NCBI GenBank assembly: GCA_033398695.1
Contig: CM065806.1
Location: forward strand, 37,535,001 to 37,599,000
Reading direction: 5' to 3'
Length of the DNA: 64,000 nt
Source: Orobanche coerulescens
Lineage: Eukaryota > Streptophyta > Magnoliopsida > Lamiales > Orobanchaceae
The position numbers and the translations under genes are program-made. The notes beneath the pieces were generated by a model. The model was not told the origin of the DNA, did not search any database, and was given only the letters and a program-made list of their open reading frames with translations. This document shows positions 23,923 through 34,646 of the stretch, piece after piece (the first letter of the stretch is position 1; each line of letters begins with the position of its first letter).

Positions 23923-26822
23923 TGTAACATCCCCAAAACCGTATGGGAATATTACACGCCGTAGACCATTTCCACAAGGATCTACCAGGCTAAACATCCA
24001 TAAACAACCAAGTGATTGAACGACCATTGTCAAACAATAAAATGATACAGAACGATATGTTAACTTACACGTGAATACACAGACCGATGAGGTCAAACAA
24101 CCCAATAGATAACTGACTTAAATAACATTACCCACACAGGGGTCGAAATACAATACAAATAAAGACCGAAATCAACTCGACAACACAACAAAAATCAAAA
24201 TAACTCTCGACTCATGATTAGTATCGCACTCGTCATCCTCTTGTGCCAATCTCGTGGATCGCTCCCGACCGCATGTACCTGGACGCAAAACAGACATCCA
24301 CCCCCCGATTACTCGGGGGTTAGTAAAACTCCACTGTTTTACTAGTGCAAGTATCAAATCATACGAAATGTAACAAGCAATTAATAATCGTGATCAAATA
24401 TAATAATCAAGCACGGACTACATCACGCACAATTAAACAAACATAATCAATTCCGACACCGTGATCCACTGTCACATGTCTCCGTAGGTTCAACAACCCA
24501 CATGGACTATTAACCAAACATAACCAATTCCGACACCGTGATCCACTGTCACGTGTCTCCGTAGGCATAACAACCCGCACGGACTATATCAATCACAACA
24601 ATCACACACACAGTCCTGACACCGTAGTCCACTGCCACGTGTCACCGTAAGCCCCGTCGAGCTCACCCGGTTGACGACCGTGTCCGAAACTCATGGTCCA
24701 CCGCCATGCGTTATCGTAGGCCTCGCTGCATCAAAGACGATTGACCTCGCACTCACTAAGTTCTGATCCCGTAGTCCACTTCCACGAATCCTCGTAGGTC
24801 CCGTCGAACCAACACGAGTGAACTTAGCGGTCACACACATATTCACATTCACATTACATACAACAACGATCACCATTAATCAATCACCTTGATCACCACA
24901 AAATCGTACATTGCACGCAAATAACACAACCTCGACACTCGCAACAACTATCATCAATCAACGACATTTAACCAACATAACACACATTCGGTACACAATA
25001 CATTGTACAACCAAGTGTACAACCATCCCATATGTACGTCGCATTCCTGCACAAATGGCACAACGCCTAACACGTATACTGATATAACACTATTATCACA
25101 AAGCCTTCAAATTGCGGAAAACACAACCAACTCAAACGGAACATATTTACGAAGGCAAGCAAAGTCATTATACATCTCATACGTAATTACTAGTCGCAAG
25201 ATACAAGTCGTATAGTAAGATACTTGCCTTAATAACCGCTACCGAACGCTCCGAAGAACACGGTTCGACCGGGAAGCTCGAACCCCAAAGAAGGCAACGA
25301 ACGGAAGGGTTCCGACTCGAGTTCTTCACAAGAATTCGCTCCTAAGTCACAACGATGTCAATTCAATCACAATTCTACGAAAACGTATGGAACTTCCCAA
25401 GTTCTACTCATTGAAGCATTTTATCGGACACCTTGAGGGCATAGTCCAATTCAATCGATTATTCAAGGTAATACTCAAATTCGTTTCACAAAACTTCAGG
25501 GGTAATGAATGATTTCGAGTATACAACCATGTTCTAACAATAATCTAACTAAAACGAATCAAATCGCCAAAACATCAAGAAACCTCAAAATTCCCAAAAC
25601 CAAGAGTTTAGGTGTTCTTACCTCTTGAAGATTCAAGCCCTATAATCCGAAGAACACGTGCTAAATCCACAATCCGAGCTACACGATCGAAGGAGGATGA
25701 AGAAAATAAAACACTCAAATGATTTGTGAAGGAAAACCCTCCTCAAGCTCTCTCTCTCGGTTGTAGGTGAAGAAAAGGGAAAGAAATGAGCCGAAATGCT
25801 CAAAAACGAATTTATAGGGGCCGACTCCGACAGACTCGACCGTGTCCGCTCGACACGGCCGCGGCGCGCACTGGCAGGACTCGACCGTGTCCCGCTAGAC
25901 ACGGTCGCGGCGCTGAGGGGCCTTCCGATAGTGACCCGTCCGACTGACTAAGATGACTCGACCGTGTCCCGAACACGGCCAAGGCCCGGCGCCGGTTCTC
26001 GCCTATCCTAAGAGTTCGACCGGCCGTGCTGCACGACACGGTCAGGTCCTGAGGCAGAGACTTCGGCATTTCCGGACGAGTACGGCACGGGCCGTGTCGG
26101 ACGACACGGCCGAGTTCGGTCGGCAGTGATCGGCCAATAATTGAAAAAAATGAGCGGGTGAGCTAAAACGACCATAACTCTCTCGTACGGACTCCGATTG
26201 ACTCACCGTTTGAACCATTGGAAAGCTAACTTGATGCTTTATAATATTACAAAGATTCAGAATGTTTGGAGTTTCCAAGAATTTATGGTGATTTTTACAA
26301 AGACGAACTCATACTTAGAAAAGTCGTTTAGTAATCCTGAACTCAACAAAACGACACCGAAACCCGAACCTGAATACGAACCGAAGATACGGTTACGAAG
26401 TACTCACAAAGACGAATCTAAGAGCTAGTAGAACACACGATTCCGACCACCCGAAGGCTCGAAATTCGACAACGGAAGGTAATTACCCCAAACTTTGGGA
26501 AATTACGAAAATGGCCCAAATGCCCGAAAATCACCATACGACAACGAATAATCAAACCGAAGCTCACAACACGTATAACAACGTTAAATGAACTTACGAA
26601 AAACCCCAAACGACAGCCAATGAGATTCGCAAGAACCGAACTCAAGCGGAAAAGTCGCTAAAAAGCACGGAACTCAACAAAGCAAAGACCAAACGAACTC
26701 GGATGACAAAAAGTGCAGAATTAAATATTTTCCGAATGACGAAACGGTCAAAAGCGAGTTTTCGAAACGGACCTCCGCCGAAAAATGAAAATTACCGGAA
26801 ATCCGAAATTGCGGATATTACA
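23923..26822 (-). repeat. TE-D 5' LTR (right)
   Basis: Same termini as 18155-21389. It joins aataatcaag directly to cacggactac at about 24412, leaving out about 333 bp of its partner. The remainder is collinear, with small differences mainly in CG-rich motifs. Confidence 0.9.
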
Positions 26823-26827
26823 AACAC

Positions 26828-28093
26828 AACCGGATATTATCGTGTGATAGTGCCAAAGAAATCTGGAAAATGCTTGAAGTAACACACGAAGATACGTCTC
26901 AAGTCAACGAGACGAAGATAAACATGCTCCTTCACGATTATGAATTATTCCAAATGAAGGACGACGAATCCATCTCAATTATGCTCGACCGATTTTCGGT
27001 CATCACTAATGGATTAGCATGTTTCGGAAAACCACTTTCGAGTAGTGAGAAAGTAAAGAAAATTCTCCGATCACTACCTCGAGAATGGGACGGTACGGTT
27101 ACGGCAATAATGGAATCAAAAGATTTAAATACTCTCGATTTTAGTGCTCTCGTTGGTTCTCTTATCAACTACGATATTGTCCTAAAATCTCGGAATGCTA
27201 AACCAAAACCGAAGGAGAGGTCGATAGCCTTCAAGGCCAAAATGACGAAGAAGAAAGAAGAAACCCCGGTAGACGAAAGCGACGAAGAAATGGCATATTA
27301 TGCCAAAAATATTAATAAGTTCCAACACTTATTAAACCGAAGGAAGAAGGACATTCAAGCGGGCGAACCTAAGAAATTCGACAACACTTGTCGATTATGT
27401 GGCAAACCAGGCCACTTTGCTAAGAATTGTCGAGTAAAGCAAAAGGAGGTTCTAATCACAACATGGAGCGACGAAGATCCCGATGAAGACTTTCTTGAAC
27501 AAAATAATCTCGCGCTCATGGCCCGGAGTTCATTCGACGATAGCGACGTCGAAATCCAAGTAAGTAATTCTTACGACGAACTTTTTGAAGCATTCGAGTT
27601 ATTACATACGGACTATCAAAATGCTTTAAATGAAATTAAATCCCTCAAGTCTAAATATAAAACTTTGGAAATTGAAAATTCCAAAATACTTGAAAAAGGG
27701 AAATTTATCGAAATTGATCATTCGAAATGCCTTGAAAATGAAAATATTTTGAAAAATGATTTTTTAAAAGTTCAAGATGAACTAAAAATTTTGACAAAGA
27801 AATTCTCGTGCGGCAACGATAAATTTGAACAAATGTTATGTGTTCAAAAATACACTCTAAATAAAGAGGGGTTGGGATTCAAACCACGTTCGAAAAACGA
27901 ATCCGTCAATTTCAAAATACCCCGATGCGAAAAATGTTTAAAAATCGGGCATCACATTTCAAAATGCAAAAGCCCAAGACGGACGATAAAAATTAAAAAG
28001 ATTTGGGTTCCTAAAGGAACAAACATTTCAAATATCGTCTATGTTTCAAAAGAAAAACCAACTATAGGTTGGATCCCCAAAAATAAATTTTAA
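26828..28093 (+). CDS. TE-C gag, 3' part: two zinc knuckles and a coiled-coil region
   Basis: The frame continues from 18154 across the TE-D insertion and is open to TAA at 28091-28093 (first internal ATG at 26870). It holds the UBN2-type gag core (SLPREWDGTVTAIMESKDLN), a CCHC knuckle CRLCGKPGHFAKNC at 27389-27430, an acidic segment, a heptad-like region rich in K, E, L and N (about 27590-27800), and a second CCHC, CEKCLKIGHHISKC, at 27926-27967. It ends with IWVPKG and WIPKNKF, a tail that in autonomous Copia elements precedes protease. Here the gene simply stops and no pol follows. Gag would form particles and bind RNA; enzymes must come from elsewhere. As it stands the gene is split, so a whole protein is not expected. 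Confidence 0.8.
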   Translation, partial: NRILSCDSAKEIWKMLEVTHEDTSQVNETKINMLLHDYELFQMKDDESISIMLDRFSVITNGLACFGKPLSSSEKVKKILRSLPREWDGTVTAIMESKDLNTLDFSALVGSLINYDIVLKSRNAKPKPKERSIAFKAKMTKKKEETPVDESDEEMAYYAKNINKFQHLLNRRKKDIQAGEPKKFDNTCRLCGKPGHFAKNCRVKQKEVLITTWSDEDPDEDFLEQNNLALMARSSFDDSDVEIQVSNSYDELFEAFELLHTDYQNALNEIKSLKSKYKTLEIENSKILEKGKFIEIDHSKCLENENILKNDFLKVQDELKILTKKFSCGNDKFEQMLCVQKYTLNKEGLGFKPRSKNESVNFKIPRCEKCLKIGHHISKCKSPRRTIKIKKIWVPKGTNISNIVYVSKEKPTIGWIPKNKF

Positions 28094-28592
28094 ACAAGTG
28101 ATATTTTACAAAGGGGAGAAGGAAATAATATTTTCAGGGGGAGCTTATACCCTTATTAATGCATAAATTGGTATCATGCATATTCATATTTCATTTGGTA
28201 TACTTTATATTTTTTACTTTTTGATGAAGACAAAAAGGGGGAGATAGAAGGAGATGAATTGAGATAAAAATGAGAAAAATCGATGAAGTCAAAAAGAAGA
28301 GAAAAGCATACAAATAGGAGAAAAACAATAAGGAGATGAATTGAGATAAAAATGAGAAAAATCGATGAAGTCGAAAAGAAGAGAAAAGCATACAAATAGG
28401 GGGAGTTGAAAAATGGAAAAATGAAAAACGACGGAGTTGAAAAATAAGGAAGATGTTGAAAAAGAAAAAAGGATTGGAGAAACTAACGAAACGATCAAAG
28501 CCGAAAACTTTGATTCGTAGAAATATACATATATTATTTTTACAGATTATCCAATTCAAGGGTTGTTTTGTAATCATCAAAAAGGGGGAGAT
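28094..28592 (+). other. TE-C 3' untranslated region with purine-rich tandem repeat and PPT
   Basis: Two near-identical units of about 80 bp (GGAGATGAATTGAGATAAAA...) lie at about 28247-28405, with a partial third. Several GGGGGAG runs occur (28137, 28239, 28398), and the true PPT AAAGGGGGAGAT at 28581-28592 abuts the LTR. No gene is seen on either strand; the minus-strand F/S-rich frames are the complement of the purine repeat. Confidence 0.7.
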
Positions 28593-29752
28593 TGTTGGAA
28601 TATTTATTCCACACATTATTTAATTTATGTTTTGATGATTAAAGTTGCTAAACAACAAAACAACATTAAGGCGAAGCAAAACGATGAAGAAGTCGAAGAC
28701 GCAAAAAGTTGCAATCTGGACTGCATTAGCGCACGCTAAGGCATATAGGATTAGCGCACGCTAACGAGGAGTAATCTGCATTCCAGCCAAGTTTCGAAGT
28801 AAGCTGCAGTGAAGTCAGCTGATGGGATAGCGCACGCTACACGTTACCATTAACGCACGCTATCGAGCCTTGTTACTGTTGTGAAGGAATTCAAATACAG
28901 AATGACGTATGCAATAAAATCAGCATTAGCGCACGCTAAGAAGTTTGAATCAAGTCAATCTGAACGTTGGAAAGATTCGGCGGAAAGTCAAGCATCAAAC
29001 GGATAGTTTGACAAGTAAAGGCAACGGATATATTACGTTAACGCACGCTACTCAATCATGGTTAACGTACGCTAAGTAAGTGAGATAACGTACGTAAGAT
29101 AGACGGTATAACGAACGCTAAAGAAAACGGTTACCGGATCAAATCGAAATATCTAGCGCACGCTACAAAAGAAGGCTAGCGCACGCTAGCAAGTCAAAAC
29201 AGCCATCAACGGCTAGTTTATGGGAAATGCCTATAAATACCATCCCTATGGTATTATTTGAGTACAACAACTTCAAGCAAACGAGATATACATCTGAGAA
29301 TCATATACTTACATTGTTGTTGTAATATTGAGCTTATATTGTTAGTTTGAGTGTTTATACATTAAACATTATACACGAGAGGTAAAAGAAAAGAATCGAT
29401 TGGATTCGGTGTTATTAGGATCAAGTATCCGGCATTGTTAGAATCGCAATCGATATCTAAGTGAGGTTTATCTAGTACCCATAGAAAGCTCGAGTGGTTG
29501 ATTCCTTATCCAATAGAAAAGGAAAAACGGTTTTACTCGAACCGATAGAAGACGAGCTTGTAACGGTAATCCCTCGACCGATAGAAGAGAGGCGTAGAGG
29601 TTTTGATCTTAAGCCTAAGGAAAAAGATACATCGAGAGAGGACGTAGGCTTCGTTAATAGCCGAACCTCTATAAATCCTTGTGTGATTTATTTCCCGCAA
29701 TTTTATTTACGCTTCCGCACAAACGGCGCAAATATCCGATAATATACCAACA
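28593..29752 (+). repeat. TE-C 3' LTR
   Basis: Nearly identical to 16635-17818. The main difference is loss of one TAGCGCACGCTA-type unit (24 bp) near 28935. TATAAATA is at 29232-29239. Confidence 0.9.
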
Positions 29753-30630
29753 ATGAGCGTCCTCAAATTGGTACTTTTCGGTCATTTAATCACCATATTT
29801 GAGCGTTGTCAAATTGGAGATTTTATCTCATCCTTTGAAGTCATTGCTTGACACTACAGTGTCAAAGATTTTATGCCACTACTTTAGTGTCAATTTAGAT
29901 TCATAATACTTTCACTAAGTTGCAGACTTTCAATCGCTGCGTTAGGCACATATGCCTTTGGTTCTTCTAAGTTGGCTTTTCTCAAAGACGCCATTTAGAA
30001 AGACTGCATGTATGTTCATTTGATATGCTTCTACATGTATATCATTATAATGAACTTTCTTCTCGTTACTATAGAATATATCTCAAAGTACTTTAGCCTC
30101 TCAAGTTACTATAACCTCAGTTAGTAGTTTCGCCTTTTATTTATCTCTGGATCCATTTGAATTTACGTTAGATCCTAGTGGTATCTATTCCAGAGGAAGA
30201 TCTACCGAACATTAAACAAAATTCTGCACAACAGAATTATTCTTTCTCTTATATGACCATATGAAGAGTGTATATGGCATTGTAAATTATCTTCTAGCAC
30301 GCATGCTAGAGATTTCAGATGTAGTGATTTTCCAAGTTCAAGCCTTTTTGCTTCAACCTTTAAAACCACTTGATGATTTATTTCACATTGATAAATCCAC
30401 GGTATCTCATAATTGATTTAGTTTTTAAATTAGTTATGTGTTTGATACACGCTTTTCCTTAACTCGATTAGTACATACTGACATGTCAGACTATCAGAAT
30501 TTTGCAGTACGAATTTATACGCATCATGCATCATGTGCGTATCCAGTGAAGATGCAGTCGACCGTGTTGGTTCAGACCTTCACTTGCTTTGGCTTAGCAA
30601 CTTTTGCCTTAGCCATACACCCCCACATTT
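29753..30630 (-). pseudogene. Copia RT and integrase remnant (TE-B copy 3)
   Basis: Resumes TE-B sequence after TE-C (atgagcgtcctcaaattgg, matching 12248 on). Minus-strand FLNG lies at about 29990-30001, RT N-terminal blocks at 30130-30230, and the DCIFTGYAH-like integrase C-terminus near 30560-30535. Frames are broken throughout. Confidence 0.6.
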
Positions 30631-32523
30631 TTTAGTATTTCTAAAATTGTTTTACTGCATTTCAGAGCTAATAGGAAATTTCAATTATTTCCTAGCATGG
30701 GATCTTGTTTTAAGTTATCTAGTCTCCACATGATTGATATCCTCATATTCAGAGCTAGTTTGAACTGATTAACATCGTTTTGCGTTTCCGTTAGAACACA
30801 ATTCAACCATCTTAATTTTCGAATTAAGTTGGTTTTGTATCTCAAGCTTTTAGAGTGTAAATTTCTCTTTTTAGCTTCATCCTTACTCATTATCGAGTAC
30901 ACGTAAAAAATGTATCACTATATTTATAGAGTAATCACATTTCTTATTACAACTTCTCATAAGAGTAGGTTTCATCATCATTTAAAATGTCTCTGGTTTT
31001 AATATTCGATAAAAGAACTTATATGTTTTTAGCACTAAAATTCAATTATTGAATTTCTCCGAATTTCAGCATGGTTCCATTTATTTCGATCACATCTCGA
31101 TCAAAGTTTGAAGAACCTTCACAAGATCGTTTTGAGCAGTGTGTCCCAGCAAGAACAGCCGCATGTTTTTCGTGGCAGATCCAAACATCATTAAAATTAA
31201 ATTTCGAAAATAATAAATTATTTTTCCCATAGATGGAAAATTTGCAGAGATCCGATATTAATAATTTCGAAATTTATGCTACAAAATAATTAATTTGCTT
31301 TAAGATTGTTGGCATAATTTACTAAAAATTATATCGCTAAATTTGAAGTCATATAATTATACCATGATGTATAATATTTAATGATTTTCCATTATACCTG
31401 TAGATCCAAAAGCTTGTCTTGGACTCGTCCGTGTCCGTCAAATTACGACTTAAGGGATTGCATGTTTTGAATCTCCTATTTGTGCTGCAAATATGAGAAG
31501 AACAAAGTAGGAGACAGATTCGTTAATGACGAAAGCATTAAATATATATAATTAATCAAATGAGGTAAATCCGAATGTGGGCGATGTTGAGTCCAGAAAA
31601 TCTGTCTCCTTAAAGCAAATTCGCCTCCACCGCAGTGTATAGCGTCTGCCTCCCAGGATAAAACAACATATCGATGCGTTGATATATCGATCATCGCACC
31701 CTCAGCGAACTAGAATAAACCTGAACTACCACCGACGCGACCCAAAATATGAATAGAATTTATTTTCGAAAATAAAATTTTGCAGTCGGAATTTTTTGGG
31801 TGAAAAAACGGACGAAATTTTTTTTGTGTAAAATTAAGACCCCTCACATCTGTATTTATAGGTGAAGATGAGAGAGAGACATGTGCTGGAGGAACTCTAT
31901 ACCGACCGAAATTGGTATCTGGAGGAACTCTAAACCGACCGAAATTGGTATCTGGAGGAACTCTAAACCGATCAGGATTAGTATCTCAATACTTATCTAA
32001 ACCGATCTGTTTAATTCGATTTTATTCGGATCCGAAAAATTCGGAATTTATTAATTGAGGTATTTTCGGTAAAATAAAATTTTACCGAATAAAATTGCAG
32101 TAAAAAGATAACTTCGAGACGCCGAGACATTTCGCCCTTCGACCGAGCCGAGCGAACGGACGGCGGCGGCGGCGCGCGCGGGTGTGTGTGTGCGCGAGGG
32201 GCGCCTAGTCACACATCCACTCATGTCTCACTTTTTGAACAAGACTGTCCACATCTCTTTATATACTCACAATTTTTCTCTTCTTTTTTCAATGTGGGAT
32301 AACATCCTAAACCCATTTCTAAAGGGTTCACTTTGGAACATTATATCTCATTCATACCTCAATCATTTTGAGTGTTCTTATATGTTTTGGAAACCTCGTA
32401 CGGAGTACTATGTATTCCAACTAAGTCCCGACTTTAACTCGTAGTCGAGACCACTCAAAATGTCCTCTCAAATGGGCTGCTCAAAACATCCCATTTCCTC
32501 CATTTTATCTAATATTTCCAACA
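30631..32523 (-). repeat. TE-B LTR and leader, copy 3 (right end of the array)
   Basis: Collinear with copies 1 and 2. TATATAAAG on the minus strand at 32258-32265, the 33-bp repeat at about 31885-31980, and the GC/GT microsatellite near 32158-32193. Ends TTCCAACA at 32523, then unrelated AT-rich sequence, so this is the outer (5') LTR of the array. Confidence 0.6.
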
Positions 32524-33207
32524 TTTTATGTTATTTGTTATGGTGTTGAACCCTTGTTTTAAACCAGTTCAAACATGAAAAAATATGTTATACATGCATG
32601 ATGTTGAATGCACATTATAAATATGTTGAATTGTAGCTATGTATGCATGTTGAATGTATTAATGATCGTCTCGGACCTGTTAGATGTTCTCTGTACAAAT
32701 GTTGAACCATTGTTAAAAATCTTTTAAACCCAAGAGAAACATGATAGATATGTTGTTGAACCCACAATATAAATATGTTGAACTTTGTTTAAATATTTAT
32801 TAAAATATTAAAAACAAATTCGGAGGAGAAAAAGGGTCCTTGTAGTGTGAAAATTTGTTAAAAATAACAAGTTTTTGGTTAAAATTGACAAAAATAACAA
32901 TTTTGGATTTAATAATTATTTTTAACAATTGGAATACGCATTTGCAAATGAAGTATCAAATGATAAATGGTATAACAAAAAAAATATTCATATTCATATT
33001 AATATTTATTTGTTCCTTGGTGTTCGATGGAAATGGTGCATATATAATTTGGATAATGATCTTGCTGAGTGTTCATACAGGTTATTCGGGAGAAATAGAT
33101 TGTCATGAAAGCATTCGATAGTTTTATCGAACTGCTTACCTCACTGCTCAACATAAATTTCTACACAATTGTTGACACTTGACAATATGGTGTGAACAAA
33201 AATAAAC
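32524..33207. other. AT-rich intergenic sequence, no gene seen
   Basis: Scattered TATGTTGAA motifs recur between 32600 and 32790, and the rest is A/T-rich. No coding, RNA or transposon signature could be supported. Confidence 0.6.
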
Positions 33208-33214
33208 AAATAGG

Positions 33215-33615
33215 TTGGTGGTCCAGTGGTAGGACACCTACACTTAAGACACTTCTTTGGGAGGGGAAGAGGAGGTTTTTTCTCTTTATGATCCTCTAAC
33301 TCCCCGGGACTAGCTCGAGCGACCGCTAATCAATGTTTAATCTCACGTCAAGCGGCAGTGTGAGAGTATTTCCTTCGGGAACTTTGAGAGGTGCCGACTA
33401 ATCAGCCGTTTCTCGAGAATCTGTCTTAACCTCGGCGCCGTTAATCCACTTAAGCGCTTCTCGCGCAGTAAGATACAAAAAAGCATTGGGAAGCCTGAAA
33501 TTGCTCGAGCGACTCGCGATTTACTTCTCTCAATGGGATAGGGGTGGGTTCATTGAGGGACTAGGATTAGTCTGGTTAAGCTGGGATCACATAGTTATCA
33601 AAAAAAAAACAAAAA
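33215..33615 (+). mobile_element. Candidate SINE-like insertion
   Basis: Begins TTGGTGGTCCAGTGGTAGGA, resembling a tRNA-derived polymerase III box A, and ends in an A-rich tail (ttatcaaaaaaaaaac). A possible 7-bp duplication, aaatagg, flanks it at 33208-33214 and 33616-33622. A clear box B was not found, and about 400 bp is long for a plant SINE, so a truncated LINE or another tRNA-like retroposon is possible. Confidence 0.35.
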
Positions 33616-33622
33616 AAATAGG

Positions 33623-34646
33623 CTATGGAGTAGGTTGTGGTGATGACCAAGACTTTTGCAATCAAAGTAAAAAATAGTTGGTAATCTTTCGGTGCTTGAC
33701 AATGTTTTTCAACAATTACAAACTGCAAAGCTACAATAACCGACTCCCTATCCGTGCTCGACTTGTTCTCGATGAAGGATTTTGATTCTTTGGCATATGC
33801 CTCCCACAAGACGCATGTAAGTTGTGTGCCACTTTATACGAGGACAATATGATAGTTAAAATTCCAGTAAAAAATCTATGAGATACTTCCCCCCACTCTT
33901 TCATCTTGGTGCATTTCTTTTGGGCAAGGAGATTAAGAAGAGTTGAAAAATAGTGTAAAGTGGTATAAAATGGTGATAGAAATATATATTATTTAAATTA
34001 ATTTTGAGTGGAAAAAGCCTTGCCGTATTTGGTGTCCTTGCCGTTACAAAATATTTCTGTATGCCATATAGGTTCCCAATTTTGTTGTGAATGGAGTAAA
34101 GCTTGTAGTTGATATGTAGAGTTTAAATCACGAATCACGTCCCATAACTTTCTGACAAAATAGATTCAGTCCTAAAATTACTTTTTATCAAATTTAGTCC
34201 CAATTTCTGTGACATGGTCCAATTTTCGTCCCATTTTTTGTCGGAAAATACAAAACGATGCCGTTTCGGCTCACCTGCGAGGCACGTGTGGGCGATTTTC
34301 GGCGATTAAAAATGCGTGGCTTCCACCTTGTATTTAAGTCATTTTTTCTTTTTTTTTAAACAAATAAAATTACATGTCATATATTACATTAAACAAATAA
34401 AAAACTAAAAACTTAAGTTAGATTTTAAAACATAAATTAAACTTAAAAAAACAAATAAAAAAACTGAAAACATACAGAAAATAAATTAACTTAAAATAAA
34501 AAACATAAATTAAAACATCGACGAAAACGCAATTCTAAAAACTAGAATTCTGTAGAAACACTTTAGGGTTCATCGCATCCCAAATGCCCAAATTAAAAAT
34601 TTCCCAGATGCCGAAAGCAAATTCGAATACTCATAGAGGCCGAAGG
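33623..34646. other. Intergenic sequence, no gene seen
   Basis: AT-rich, with a T-rich then A-rich stretch at 34330-34500 and a near-palindrome around AAAACGATGCCGTTTCGG (34252-34269), of a kind often found in plant transposon debris. No feature could be delimited. Confidence 0.5.

Larger units (their letters stand above)
18155..26822 (-). mobile_element. TE-D: non-autonomous Gypsy-type LTR retrotransposon with decayed gag
   Basis: LTRs at 18155-21389 (3235 bp) and 23923-26822 (2900 bp) begin TGTAACATCCCC and end ATATTACA. A perfect target duplication, aacac, lies at 18150-18154 and 26823-26827, within the TE-C gag. The primer-site complement at 23907-23918 and the PPT complement at 21390 show minus-strand orientation. 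The 2.5-kb interior carries only a broken gag. LTR termini, PPT and leader place it with TE-A and TE-E. It is younger than TE-C, which it interrupts. Confidence 0.9.
16635..29752 (+). mobile_element. TE-C: gag-only Copia retrotransposon (Sirevirus-like), host of TE-D
   Basis: LTRs at 16635-17818 (1184 bp) and 28593-29752 (1160 bp) start TGTTGGAATA and end ACCAACA. A tRNA-Met primer site, TGGTATCAGAGC, is at 17821-17832 and a PPT, AAAGGGGGAGAT, at 28581-28592. It lies inside TE-B interior sequence (left flank ...accaaattt, right flank atgagcg...). The target duplication is degraded. Without TE-D the element is about 4.5 kb and carries a single gag gene and no protease, integrase or RT. This is the structure of non-autonomous TR-GAG elements. 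Confidence 0.85.
1..32523 (-). mobile_element. TE-B: tandem array of decayed Copia-type LTR retrotransposons (three LTR copies)
   Basis: Three copies of a module of about 2.4 kb lie in the same orientation: 1-474 joined to 9609-11678, then 12552-14947, then 30051-32523. Each ends in TTCCAACA, the complement of a TGTTGGAA LTR start. The first two are followed by ATCCCCCAC, the complement of a GGGGGAT polypurine tract, which fixes the elements on the minus strand. Between the LTRs lie antisense Copia pol remnants (integrase C-terminus, start of RT, RNase H tail). All copies share the same internal deletion, with no gag and little integrase, so this was a defective derivative before it was tandemly arranged. 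The start of the LTR (the plus-left side) and the primer binding site could not be located. The third copy ends at 32523 against unrelated sequence. TE-A and TE-C are inserted in the array. Confidence 0.75.

Noticed and set aside
28174..28616. Phe/Ser-rich minus-strand frames
   Set aside because: They are the complement of the purine-rich tandem repeat and PPT of TE-C.
34252..34269. Terminal inverted repeat of a DNA transposon (AAAACGATGCCGTTTCGG)
   Set aside because: No second terminus or target duplication could be matched within 32524-34646.
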